DNA from: SIG607 sp045605385
GTDB lineage: Bacteria; Bacillota; Clostridia; Oscillospirales; Acutalibacteraceae
DNA length: 64,000 nucleotides
Direction of reading: 5' to 3'
Assembly (NCBI GenBank): GCA_045605385.1
Contig: JAZUPW010000008.1
Span: 10,698 to 74,697 of the forward strand
Positions 1-7,962 of the stretch are shown here, one piece after another. Position 1 is the stretch's first letter. Each line of letters starts with the position of its first letter. The position numbers were made by a program, and so were the translations under genes. The notes under the pieces were generated by a model. The model was given only the letters and a program-made list of their open reading frames with translations, did no database searches and had not been told where the DNA came from.

Positions 1-1
1 A

Positions 2-448
2 TACTGCGTTTACGGTGCGGTAGATTTACTTGGTGTGCCAAACCGAATTACTGCGCAGAAAAAATTGCTTTCAAACGGTGCCGACGGCGAAGGCACGGCT
101 ATATTTGATTACGGTGATTTTAAAGCAAATCTTACCTACAGCAAAACCTATGGCGGTGATTCAAAAAGCATTATTACGGGTGAAAACGGAAGTCTTTGCA
201 TAAATATGATTTCTCAGTACACGGGCGTAGAACTTAATATAGGCACTAATAAAACACTTATTGAAGGTTCTGTATCTAAAGCAGAACAAATGCAAGGCGA
301 AGCAGGTCGGTTTGCTGATTATATCTTGTCTTTTAACAAAAACAAAGAGGATTACGAAAAGGCAAGTGAACTTTGTCTTAACGTTCATAAGTGTATGGAC
401 CAAATAAAGAAAAGTGCAGGAATAGTTTATCCTGAAAATAACAAATAA
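2..448 (+). CDS. Gfo/Idh/MocA-family oxidoreductase, C-terminal part (5' end outside window)
   Basis: The reading frame is open from the window edge, so the N-terminal NAD(P)-binding domain lies upstream and only about 148 residues are visible. What remains looks like the substrate-binding half of a Gfo/Idh/MocA dehydrogenase: it starts with GAVDLLGVP, continues with a beta-rich segment (GTAIFDYGDFKANLTYSKTY) and a SIITGENGSL stretch typical of the family's C-terminal sheet. It ends 12 bp before the next gene, which has its own AAGGAG site, so it belongs to the same operon as the two TIM-barrel genes and the complete oxidoreductase downstream. The substrate is unknown; an oxidised sugar or polyol is likely by family. 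Confidence 0.7.
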   Translation, partial: YCVYGAVDLLGVPNRITAQKKLLSNGADGEGTAIFDYGDFKANLTYSKTYGGDSKSIITGENGSLCINMISQYTGVELNIGTNKTLIEGSVSKAEQMQGEAGRFADYILSFNKNKEDYEKASELCLNVHKCMDQIKKSAGIVYPENNK

Positions 449-460
449 GGAGTCTTTTTT

Positions 461-1375
461 ATGAAACTTGGTGTTGTAAGCGCAATTTACGATGGATTTT
501 CCTTTGAAGAAATGATAGACAACGTAGCCGCCAACGGTTGCGCCTGCGTTGAGGTTGCCTGTTGGCCGCAAGGCAAAGCAGAACGCCGCTATGCGGGTGT
601 AAGCCACATTGACGTTGAAAACACAACCGAAGAATATGTTAAATACATAAAAGACTATTGCAATTCTAAATGCGTTGAGATATCTTCCCTTGCGTTTTAT
701 CCCAACACAATGGACGCTGACACAGCCAAAAGAAAAGCAAATATTGACCACTTAAAAAAAGTAATTAATATGAGCGCACTTTTAAATGTTAATATGGTAA
801 CAACCTTTATAGGCCGTGACCAATTTAAAACCACCGAAGAAAATATTGAAATATTCAAAGAAGTATGGCCGCCTATTATTAAGTATGCAGAAGAAAAAGG
901 GGTTAAAGTTGCCATTGAAAACTGTCCTATGCTTTTTGGCGCCGATCAGTGGCCCGGTGGACAGAATCTTTTCACCACACCTAAACTCTTCAGAGAAATG
1001 TTCAGCATAATTAAAAGTGATAATTTCGGCATTAACTATGACCCAAGCCATTTTATATGGCAGCAAATTGATTATATTAAACCTATTTACGAGTTTAAAG
1101 ACAAGATTTTTCACACTCACTGCAAAGATATTAAGTTATATAGCGATAAACTTAACGACGTTGGAATTATGGCTTATCCGCTTGAGTATATGAGCCCAAA
1201 ACTCCCCGGTCTTGGCGACGTTAACTGGGGCAAATATATATCGGCGCCTACAGATATAGGATACGACGGTTTTGTTTGTGTTGAGGTTGAGGATAAGGCT
1301 TTTGAGGGTTCAAAAGAAAAAATACTTGATTCAATAACACTAAGCTGCCGCTATTTGCGACAGTTTGTGATATAA
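461..1375 (+). CDS. Sugar phosphate isomerase/epimerase-like TIM barrel
   Basis: 304 residues, the usual length for xylose-isomerase-like TIM barrels (AP endonuclease family 2 fold). Metal-ligand motifs fall at the expected strand ends: VAIENCP, NYDPSHF, HTHCKDIK and VCVEVED supply Glu, Asp/His, His and Glu. An AAGGAG ribosome site precedes the ATG. The family isomerises, epimerises or cleaves sugars and oxidised sugars in the cytoplasm. Alternation with Gfo/Idh/MocA oxidoreductases in one operon suggests it acts on a keto-sugar or keto-glycoside made by them. The exact reaction cannot be read from sequence. Confidence 0.8.
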   Translation: MKLGVVSAIYDGFSFEEMIDNVAANGCACVEVACWPQGKAERRYAGVSHIDVENTTEEYVKYIKDYCNSKCVEISSLAFYPNTMDADTAKRKANIDHLKKVINMSALLNVNMVTTFIGRDQFKTTEENIEIFKEVWPPIIKYAEEKGVKVAIENCPMLFGADQWPGGQNLFTTPKLFREMFSIIKSDNFGINYDPSHFIWQQIDYIKPIYEFKDKIFHTHCKDIKLYSDKLNDVGIMAYPLEYMSPKLPGLGDVNWGKYISAPTDIGYDGFVCVEVEDKAFEGSKEKILDSITLSCRYLRQFVI

Positions 1376-1397
1376 ACTAAAAAAGGAGATAACTACT

Positions 1398-2564
1398 ATG
1401 GCAAACGATAACATTTTAGACCGTTTTAAAGAAAATTTAACCGAGGAAAAACAGATTGATGTAAGCAAAAAACTTAAAATCGGTATTATAGGTACGGGTT
1501 GGATTGCCGATGCACACATTGCCGAATACAAAAAAATGCCCGACGTTGAAGTTGTTGCGCTTGCTGATCTTGTTGAAGGCAAGGCTGAAAAGTTTGCAGA
1601 AAAGCACAAAGTTGAAGGTTGCAAATTCTACCCTTCTCATAAAGAACTTATTGATGCCGGCGAAGTAGATGCCGTTTCCATTTGTACATACAACCGTCAG
1701 CACGCCGAACCCACAATTTATGCGTTAAACCACGGTATTCACGTTCTTCTTGAAAAGCCGTTTACCGTAACACTTGAAGAAGCAGTTGCTGTTATGAAAG
1801 CCGAAAAAGAATCGGGCAAAATTTTATCTATTGGTTTCCAGCCAAGAATGGCTGCTAATATGCAAATGATAAAGAAAATTGTTGATTCAGGCGAACTTGG
1901 AAAAATTTACTATATGCAGGCAGGCGGAGGCCGCCGTCAGGGTATTCCTACCCCCTACGGTACAACCTTTATTGAAAATGAAACAGGCGGTATAGGCGCA
2001 ATGGGCGACATTGGTTGCTATTCTCTTGATATGTTGCTTAATGCCGTTTCATATCCAAAACCCCTTACCGTTACAGGTTATACTTCTGATTTCTTTGGCA
2101 AGAATCCCGATTATTTCACCTATTCAGGCAAACCTGCAGAATATGCCGAAAAGTTTGGTGTTGATGACTTTGCGGCAGGATTTATTCGTTTGGAAGGCGG
2201 CATTATTCTTGACTTCAGAATTTCCTGGGCAATGAATATGGACACCTGCGGCGATGCGCTTATTCTTGGTACCAAGGGAGGACTAAGAATTCCTTCAACC
2301 GAATGTTGGAACGGCGACTTTGACAAACCTCTTACCGTTTACCGCACCGTTGCGGGCAAAGCAACACAATACCAGATTCCTTTGCAGCAAAACAGCGAGC
2401 CTCTTTTCTATAAGAAGATACGTTCTTTCCTTGACGCAATTAAAGAAGGCAAACCCGCCCCCGTTCCCACAAGTCAGATTATATACAATCAGGCTATTAT
2501 TGACGGCATTGTTAAATCTAACGAATTAGGCCGTGAAATAGAAATAGAAATTCCCGAAATTTAA
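1398..2564 (+). CDS. Gfo/Idh/MocA-family oxidoreductase (complete)
   Basis: 388 residues. An N-terminal Rossmann domain shows GIIGTGWIADAHI (about residues 29-41), and the family's catalytic EKP motif is present as LLEKPFTVT. In the next active-site motif the common DxGxH reads DIGCYSLD, so the usual His is a Tyr, as in the glucose-fructose-oxidoreductase branch (established for that branch; its relevance here is inferred). About 28 residues precede the Rossmann fold. AAAGGAG lies upstream of the ATG, and the gene sits 22 bp after the first TIM-barrel gene. It probably oxidises or reduces a sugar or polyol with NAD(P). Confidence 0.85.
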   Translation: MANDNILDRFKENLTEEKQIDVSKKLKIGIIGTGWIADAHIAEYKKMPDVEVVALADLVEGKAEKFAEKHKVEGCKFYPSHKELIDAGEVDAVSICTYNRQHAEPTIYALNHGIHVLLEKPFTVTLEEAVAVMKAEKESGKILSIGFQPRMAANMQMIKKIVDSGELGKIYYMQAGGGRRQGIPTPYGTTFIENETGGIGAMGDIGCYSLDMLLNAVSYPKPLTVTGYTSDFFGKNPDYFTYSGKPAEYAEKFGVDDFAAGFIRLEGGIILDFRISWAMNMDTCGDALILGTKGGLRIPSTECWNGDFDKPLTVYRTVAGKATQYQIPLQQNSEPLFYKKIRSFLDAIKEGKPAPVPTSQIIYNQAIIDGIVKSNELGREIEIEIPEI

Positions 2565-2582
2565 AACAAAGGAGTTATTATT

Positions 2583-3398
2583 ATGTATAATTTCCCTATT
2601 GCGCTTCAACTTTATTCGGTGCGCACCGATATGCAAAACGATTTCGAAGGAACCCTTAAAAAGGTTAAGGCTATGGGTTACGACGGCGTAGAGTTCGCAG
2701 GTCTTTTTGGAAAAAGCGCTGCCGAAATTAAAGAAATGTGCAACGAAATAGGTCTTGTTCCGATTTCTGCGCACGTTGCATTGGTTGATATGATAGCAAA
2801 CCCATCAATTTTAGATACCTATAAAGAAATCGGTTGTAAATACGTAGTTATTCCCTATTTAACCGAAGAATACCGCCCCGGCGCCGAAAAGTTTAACGAC
2901 GTTATAAAGTATGCTAAAATTTTTGGCGAAAAAGCAAAAGAACTCGGTATGCAACTTTGCTACCATAACCACGATTTTGAATTTGTTAAATTAAACGGCG
3001 AATATGCTTTGGATATTTTATACAAAGAAGTTCCTGCCGAACTGTTACAACCGCAACTGGACACTTGTTGGGTAAACGTTGGCGGTGAAAATCCTTCCGA
3101 ATATATCCGCAAGTATAACGGACGTATTGAAATTGTTCATTTAAAGGATTTCGCAGGCAGTAAAAGCAAAAATATGTATGCCTTAATCGGCATAGATGAA
3201 GACAAAAAGAAAGAAGCAAGCGGAAAGTTTGAATTCAGAGCATTAGGCTACGGTATTCAGGATATCCCTGCTATTCTTAAAGCATCTTCCGACGTAAATG
3301 CAAAATGGGTTGTTGTGGAACAAGATGAACCGAGTATGGGCAAAACACGCCTTGAATGCGCCGAAGACAGCATTAAATATTTAAAGTCTGTTTATTAA
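2583..3398 (+). CDS. Sugar phosphate isomerase/epimerase-like TIM barrel
   Basis: 271 residues of the AP endonuclease family 2/xylose-isomerase-like fold. The N-terminus LQLYSVRTDM and the metal-site motifs CYHNHDFEF, LDTCWV, VHLKDF and VVVEQDE are characteristic of IolE/IolI-like enzymes. It is the last gene of the first operon: 18 bp after the oxidoreductase and followed at once by a strong terminator. It is clearly different from the first TIM barrel of the operon, so the two are not a recent duplication. Probable role: isomerisation or elimination on an oxidised sugar. Confidence 0.82.
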   Translation: MYNFPIALQLYSVRTDMQNDFEGTLKKVKAMGYDGVEFAGLFGKSAAEIKEMCNEIGLVPISAHVALVDMIANPSILDTYKEIGCKYVVIPYLTEEYRPGAEKFNDVIKYAKIFGEKAKELGMQLCYHNHDFEFVKLNGEYALDILYKEVPAELLQPQLDTCWVNVGGENPSEYIRKYNGRIEIVHLKDFAGSKSKNMYALIGIDEDKKKEASGKFEFRALGYGIQDIPAILKASSDVNAKWVVVEQDEPSMGKTRLECAEDSIKYLKSVY

Positions 3399-3404
3399 AC
3401 AGTA

Positions 3405-3440
3405 AGTGAGCAACTGCTTTTGCGGTTGCTCACTTTTTTA
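3405..3440 (+). terminator. Intrinsic terminator of the oxidoreductase/isomerase operon
   Basis: A 13-bp stem (AGTGAGCAACTGC with GCGGTTGCTCACT, one G:U-type mismatch) with a TTTT loop and a T-run, 6 bp after the last stop codon. Confidence 0.9.
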
Positions 3441-3466
3441 CAAATTATACATTACTATTTTTTCCA

Positions 3467-3495
3467 TTGCTTTTTATATACTTTTATGGTATACT
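3467..3495 (+). promoter_or_regulatory. SigA-type promoter with extended -10
   Basis: TTGCTT (3467-3472), 17-bp spacer, TATACT (3490-3495) preceded by TGG, so an extended -10. It lies about 70 bp before the lipoprotein start and after the upstream terminator, so the lipoprotein gene is its own unit. Confidence 0.65.
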
Positions 3496-3566
3496 GCTTC
3501 CGTAGTAAAATATTAAACAAAAAATTTTTAACTACCACAATACTTCAACTGACAAGGAGAATAAAA

Positions 3567-4148
3567 ATGAAAAAAATTATAGCACTTATGTTGGCTGCTC
3601 TTATGGTTTTATGTCTTGGAGCTTGCGGCGGTAATGCCGGCAACAACGAAAACGGCGAGGGTTCAACCGTTGGTCAGACCTTATTGGCTGATTTTAAGGC
3701 TAACAACAAAGGTACAGCGCTTGAAGTTGCCGAACACCTTATTTCTAACGAAATTATTCAGTTTATGGGCGGCGCTATGGCAATTGAACCCGGTTTATTA
3801 AGCGGTTTCGATAATGCTGAAATCACAGGTTTTAAAGAAGGCGCTATGTTTGGTCCTATGATGAGTTCTATTGCTTTTATAGGTTACGTTTTTGAACTTG
3901 ACGAAGGCGCTGACGTAGAAGCATTTAAAACAACTTTAAAAGATTCTGCAAATCTTCGTTGGAACATTTGTGTAGAAGCCGAAGAACTTATTGTTGAAAA
4001 CGAAGGCAATAAAGTATTCTTCCTTATGTGCCCGAAATCTTTTGAACAGCCTGAAAACACAGATAACGGCATTGGCACAATGGATACCGATGCAGAAATT
4101 TCTGCAGATGATATTTTTGCTGCTGAAGACGGTATAACTTTAGAATAA
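3567..4148 (+). CDS. Small lipoprotein, DUF4358-like
   Basis: 193 residues from the ATG at 3567, chosen because it follows AAGGAGA by a normal distance and starts the signal peptide; the frame is open further upstream but that part is not protein-like. The signal peptide ends in a lipobox (LGAC at about residues 17-20), so it should be lipid-anchored outside the membrane. The mature part resembles DUF4358 lipoproteins (alpha/beta, a GYVFELDEGADVEAFK-type segment). It stands alone between terminators and upstream of the MBOAT/DHHW pair. DUF4358 proteins often sit near MBOAT/DHHW genes in Clostridia, so an envelope polysaccharide role is plausible but inferred. Confidence 0.6.
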   Translation: MKKIIALMLAALMVLCLGACGGNAGNNENGEGSTVGQTLLADFKANNKGTALEVAEHLISNEIIQFMGGAMAIEPGLLSGFDNAEITGFKEGAMFGPMMSSIAFIGYVFELDEGADVEAFKTTLKDSANLRWNICVEAEELIVENEGNKVFFLMCPKSFEQPENTDNGIGTMDTDAEISADDIFAAEDGITLE

Positions 4149-4160
4149 TAAATCTTTTTT

Positions 4161-4190
4161 TCAGCACGGCAAACGCCGTGCTGAACTGTT
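4161..4190 (+). terminator. Hairpin, probable terminator
   Basis: A 10-bp perfect stem (TCAGCACGGC with GCCGTGCTGA) and AAAC loop, 12 bp after the lipoprotein stop. The downstream T-tract is weak while the upstream side is T-rich, so partial read-through into the MBOAT gene is possible. Confidence 0.6.
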
Positions 4191-4217
4191 TATATACCAT
4201 ATATAAAGGAGATAACC

Positions 4218-5591
4218 GTGCTTTTTTCAAGTATTCCCTTTTTGTTTTATTTTTTGCCCTGTGTTTTTTTGCTTTATGCAATTTCACCAAGGCGCATTAA
4301 AAACCTTACCTTACTGATATGCTCGTTAGTTTTTTATGCCTGGGGAGAACCCCGCCTTGTGGTTCTTATGTTATTAACCGTTTTCTGCGGTTATATACTT
4401 GGATTACTAACCGAAAAATTCAATAAATATAAAAAAGTTTTTTTGTGCTTGGCGGTAATTTTAAGCCTTGGTTTTCTGTGCTATTTTAAATACGTTGACT
4501 TTTTTATTGAAAACGTAAATGCTATTACCGGTCTTTCAATACCGCTTCTTAAAGTAACTTTGCCTATAGGAATAAGTTTTTATACCTTTCAGTTGTTAAG
4601 TTATAACATTGACGTTTACAGAGGAAGCGCTCCCGCGCAAAAAAGTTTTATAGACTTAGCCGCATATATTTCGCTTTTCCCACAACTTATAGCAGGTCCT
4701 ATTGTGCGCTACAGCGACGTTGCCGAACAGTTAAAACAGCGCACTCACAGTATTGAAAAAACAGCGCTTGGTGTAAGGCGTTTTATATTGGGACTTTCTA
4801 AAAAAGTGCTTATTGCCAACACCTTAGGCGAACTTTGTGAAACCTTTAAAATATCCAACGATAAAAGTGTGTTGTTTTTCTGGCTTTATGCTATTTGCTT
4901 TGCCTTGCACATTTATTTTGATTTTTCAGGCTACAGCGATATGGCAATAGGTCTTGGCAAAATGCTTGGATTTGATTTTATTGAAAACTTCAATTACCCT
5001 TATATTTCAAAAAGCGTTACCGAATTCTGGCGCCGTTGGCACATTTCTTTAGGCTCTTGGTTCAGAGATTACGTTTACTTTCCTCTTGGCGGTTCACGTG
5101 TTGGCAAAGCAAGACTTCTTTTTAATTTGCTTACCGTTTGGATGCTAACGGGGTTCTGGCACGGTGCCGACTGGACCTTTATTATATGGGGACTTTACTT
5201 TGCAATTCTTCTTATTATTGAAAAAACATTCCTTTTAAAATATTTAAACTTATCAAAAGTAATAAGCCGTATATACGTATTACTGCTTGTTCTTATAAGT
5301 TTTGTTATATTCAATGCCGCATCAATTCACGAAGCCGTTATATATATAGGCGGTATGTTCGGGGCGGGAAATTATCCGTTAATTTCTGCGCAAACTCTTT
5401 TCTGCTTTAAGAATTACGGTTTCATTTTATTATTGGCAATAATAGGCGCAACACCCATACCGAAGATACTTGCATCAAAACTAAGAATAGCAAAATGGGC
5501 AGAACCTTTTGTTTTGTTAGTATTATTAGTAACTGTTTCAGCTTACCTTGTAGACGGTTCGTTTAATCCGTTTTTGTACTTCCGTTTTTAG
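4218..5591 (+). CDS. MBOAT-family membrane O-acyltransferase (AlgI-like)
   Basis: 457 residues with about ten membrane segments. The MBOAT signature is clear: FWRRWHISLGSWFRDYVYFP followed by LTGFWHGADWTF, whose WHG histidine is the conserved catalytic residue. By family it moves an acyl (usually acetyl) group across or at the cytoplasmic membrane for O-acetylation of a cell-surface or secreted polysaccharide. The next gene, 17 bp downstream, encodes a DHHW protein, the usual extracytoplasmic partner (compare AlgI with AlgJ/AlgX). The ATG is not the first base triplet with a site: a GTG at 4218 follows AAGGAGATAACC, so translation probably starts at GTG. Confidence 0.9.
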   Translation: MLFSSIPFLFYFLPCVFLLYAISPRRIKNLTLLICSLVFYAWGEPRLVVLMLLTVFCGYILGLLTEKFNKYKKVFLCLAVILSLGFLCYFKYVDFFIENVNAITGLSIPLLKVTLPIGISFYTFQLLSYNIDVYRGSAPAQKSFIDLAAYISLFPQLIAGPIVRYSDVAEQLKQRTHSIEKTALGVRRFILGLSKKVLIANTLGELCETFKISNDKSVLFFWLYAICFALHIYFDFSGYSDMAIGLGKMLGFDFIENFNYPYISKSVTEFWRRWHISLGSWFRDYVYFPLGGSRVGKARLLFNLLTVWMLTGFWHGADWTFIIWGLYFAILLIIEKTFLLKYLNLSKVISRIYVLLLVLISFVIFNAASIHEAVIYIGGMFGAGNYPLISAQTLFCFKNYGFILLLAIIGATPIPKILASKLRIAKWAEPFVLLVLLVTVSAYLVDGSFNPFLYFRF

Positions 5592-5608
5592 AAAGGAGAA
5601 AACTTTAA

Positions 5609-6670
5609 ATGAAACACAGAAATTATTTAACGGTTGGTTTGTGTCTTGCTTTTGTTTTGGTTTTCTCTTTATGGTGCTTTTTTATCCCCACCCCAGACTA
5701 TTCCGACAGCGAACGCCGACAGTTAGCCGACTTCCCTGAAATATCGTGGCAAAATATAACTTCGGGCAAATTTGCAAAAGATTTTGAAGAATACACTACC
5801 GACAGATTTCCGCTTAGAGATACTTTTCGCAGTATAAAAGCCTATGCAAGATTAAAGTTGTTTTTGCAAAAAGAGAACAATGATATTTACCTTAAAAACG
5901 GGCATATTTCAAAACTTGAATATCCAATGAATGTAAATATGTTAGACTATGCCGCTTCCCTGTTTAATAAAATACAGAAAGAACATTTTGTAAATAACAA
6001 GGCTTACTTTGCAATAATTCCCGATAAAAATAAATATCTTGCAGAACTGAAAATGGATTACGCCGAACTTGAAAATTATATGTACAGCGCTTTGCCTTTT
6101 TGCACACCCATAAAAATAGACGGTATGCTTTCTGCAAATGATTACTATTTTACCGACAGCCATTGGAAACAGGAAAATATTACGGATATTGCAAAGTTTA
6201 TTGCAAACAGTATGGGTAGTGATATACCGTCTGATTACGAAACGCTGACCCTTACAACTGATTTTAAAGGGGTTTATGCAGGGCAATCGGCTCTTAAATG
6301 CAAAGGAGATACCATTAAATATCTCACTAACGATATAATAGAAAACTTTACCGTTAGCGGTGCAGACGCTGTTTATGATATGAAAAAAGCGAACGGTAAA
6401 GACCCTTATGAATTCTTTCTTTCGGGAAATCAGCCTATTGTTACAATAAAAAATGCAAAATGTGAAAATAACAAGAAATTAATTGTTTTCAGAGATTCTT
6501 TTGCTTCTTCTATAATGCCGATTATTGCGCAAGGATACAGTGAAGTTGTTATGGTGGATTTAAGATATATGAATTCTGCCCTTTTAGAGCAATACGTTGA
6601 TTTTTCAAATAGCGACGTTTTGTTTCTTTACAGCGCAAGCGTGCTTAATAATTCTACTTCTATGAAATGA
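5609..6670 (+). CDS. DHHW family protein, extracytoplasmic partner of the MBOAT acyltransferase
   Basis: 353 residues. One N-terminal signal anchor (about residues 7-26) is followed by an extracytoplasmic SGNH-like domain. The AlgJ/AlgX-type catalytic motif is present as FTDSHWK, and a Ser-containing motif FRDSFASS lies near the C-terminus. AAAGGAG precedes the ATG, 17 bp after the MBOAT stop, so the two are co-transcribed. Proposed role: transfer of the acetyl group, delivered by the MBOAT protein, to surface polysaccharide. The polymer is unknown. Confidence 0.8.
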   Translation: MKHRNYLTVGLCLAFVLVFSLWCFFIPTPDYSDSERRQLADFPEISWQNITSGKFAKDFEEYTTDRFPLRDTFRSIKAYARLKLFLQKENNDIYLKNGHISKLEYPMNVNMLDYAASLFNKIQKEHFVNNKAYFAIIPDKNKYLAELKMDYAELENYMYSALPFCTPIKIDGMLSANDYYFTDSHWKQENITDIAKFIANSMGSDIPSDYETLTLTTDFKGVYAGQSALKCKGDTIKYLTNDIIENFTVSGADAVYDMKKANGKDPYEFFLSGNQPIVTIKNAKCENNKKLIVFRDSFASSIMPIIAQGYSEVVMVDLRYMNSALLEQYVDFSNSDVLFLYSASVLNNSTSMK

Positions 6671-6687
6671 AAACAGACATATTTCTC

Positions 6688-6716
6688 TTGACATTTTTCC
6701 TTTGATTTGTTACAAT
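6688..6716 (+). promoter_or_regulatory. Strong SigA promoter of the alcohol dehydrogenase
   Basis: TTGACA (6688-6693), exactly 17 bp, TACAAT (6711-6716). It is followed immediately by a perfect palindrome at the expected transcription start. Confidence 0.85.
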
Positions 6717-6720
6717 TTAA

Positions 6721-6736
6721 TTGACAACATTGTCAA
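6721..6736. promoter_or_regulatory. Palindromic operator candidate over the transcription start
   Basis: TTGACAA-CA-TTGTCAA is a perfect 7-bp inverted repeat with a 2-bp centre, placed 5 bp after the -10 box. A repressor bound here would block initiation. The cognate regulator is not identifiable; none is adjacent. Confidence 0.65.
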
Positions 6737-6767
6737 AAAATTAACAATCTTAAGGAGTGCATTATTT

Positions 6768-7901
6768 ATGGCAACATCAAAAGTAGCATATCTTGTAAAG
6801 CCAAAAATTGTTGACGGCGTTGAAGGCGAAGCAATTGTAGAACTTCGCGACATCGAAATTCCCACCCCAGGCCCCGGCGAAATTCTTGTTAAGGTAGAAG
6901 GTTGCGGCATTTGCGGTACCGACGTTCACGAATACCGTTACAATCCCTTTGGTTACAAAGAAATTGTATTAGGTCACGAAGGCACAGGCGAAGTTGTAGC
7001 TATTGGCGAAGGCGTTACCGTTGATACAAAGGGTGACCCAATTAAAGTTGGCGATAAAGTTGTAACCTCCGTTCTTCTTTGCGGCGAATGTGATTATTGC
7101 CGCCGTTATCCCGAACTTCCTAACCTTTGCGAAGGTCTTGGCGTTTACGGTCTTATTGAAGATGATGAAGCACACCACAATAACGGCTGGTTTGCAGAAC
7201 ATATTTTAGTTCGTAAAAATTCTTCTATTTTCGTTGTTAACGGTATGTCGTTAGACGAAAGAATGCTTATTGAACCTGCTTGTGTTTGCGTTCACGCTTG
7301 GAACCGCGCTAAATCTACCAACCTTATTAACTTTGGTTCTACCGTTTTAGTACAAGGTTGCGGACCTATCGGTCTTATGCAAATTGCCGTTCTTAAAGCT
7401 GCAGGCGTTGTTAACATTATTGCAGTTGACGGTGTTGATACCCGTCTTGCCCTTGCAAAAGAAATGGGCGCTACTGCCGTAATTAACTTTAAAGAGCTTA
7501 AAACTATTGAAGAAAGAGTTGCTAAGGTTAAAGAACTTACAAACGGTTTCGGCGCAGATTTCGTATTCCAGTGCACAGGCGTTCCTCAGGCTGCTGCAGA
7601 TGCTTATAAATATGTTCGCCGCGGCGGTGGATACTGTGAAATGGGCTTCTTCGTAAATGCAGGCGAATGCACAATGAACCCCCACTTTGACCTTTGTAAC
7701 AAAGAAATCACCTTGGTTGGTTCTTGGGTTTACAGCGCTAATGAATACATTGAAACCTTAGGCTTTATCAAAAAAGCTAAAGAAATGTCTATTCCTGTTG
7801 AAAAACTTGTTACCGACCACTATCCGCTTGAACAGTACGTAGACGCTATGGAAAAGAATATTTCTCTTACCGGCGTTAAAATTGCTATTGTAATGGAATA
7901 A
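6768..7901 (+). CDS. Zinc-dependent medium-chain alcohol/sugar-alcohol dehydrogenase
   Basis: 377 residues from the ATG at 6768, preceded by AAGGAG. A GroES-like catalytic domain has GICGTD and LGHEG (catalytic zinc Cys and His) and a structural zinc lobe with four cysteines in CX2CX2CX7C spacing (LLCGECDYC to NLC). The Rossmann domain has VQGCGPIG (nucleotide binding) and DFVFQCTGVPQ. The family oxidises secondary alcohols, polyols or threonine with NAD(P); the substrate is not evident. Its own operator-bearing promoter and terminator make it a single-gene regulated unit next to sugar catabolic genes. Confidence 0.88.
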   Translation: MATSKVAYLVKPKIVDGVEGEAIVELRDIEIPTPGPGEILVKVEGCGICGTDVHEYRYNPFGYKEIVLGHEGTGEVVAIGEGVTVDTKGDPIKVGDKVVTSVLLCGECDYCRRYPELPNLCEGLGVYGLIEDDEAHHNNGWFAEHILVRKNSSIFVVNGMSLDERMLIEPACVCVHAWNRAKSTNLINFGSTVLVQGCGPIGLMQIAVLKAAGVVNIIAVDGVDTRLALAKEMGATAVINFKELKTIEERVAKVKELTNGFGADFVFQCTGVPQAAADAYKYVRRGGGYCEMGFFVNAGECTMNPHFDLCNKEITLVGSWVYSANEYIETLGFIKKAKEMSIPVEKLVTDHYPLEQYVDAMEKNISLTGVKIAIVME

Positions 7902-7916
7902 TAATTCTTGAAACTT

Positions 7917-7956
7917 AAAAGCGAGGCGATTCATTCATAACGCCTCGCTTTTTTCT
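7917..7956. terminator. Bidirectional terminator
   Basis: Stem AAAAGCGAGGCG with CGCCTCGCTTTT and a 12-nt loop, with T-runs on both sides. It serves the dehydrogenase (plus) and the convergent beta-helix gene (minus). Confidence 0.9.
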
Positions 7957-7962
7957 TTTTAC

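Noticed and set aside
161..751. Long minus-strand open frame opposite the first two genes
   Set aside because: Antisense of two well-supported genes with family motifs; it has no ribosome site and a Cys/Phe-rich composition typical of shadow frames.
2..3398. A complete C-glycoside (puerarin-type) cleavage cluster
   Set aside because: No small partner subunit of the known systems is visible; chemistry is kept only as a hypothesis.
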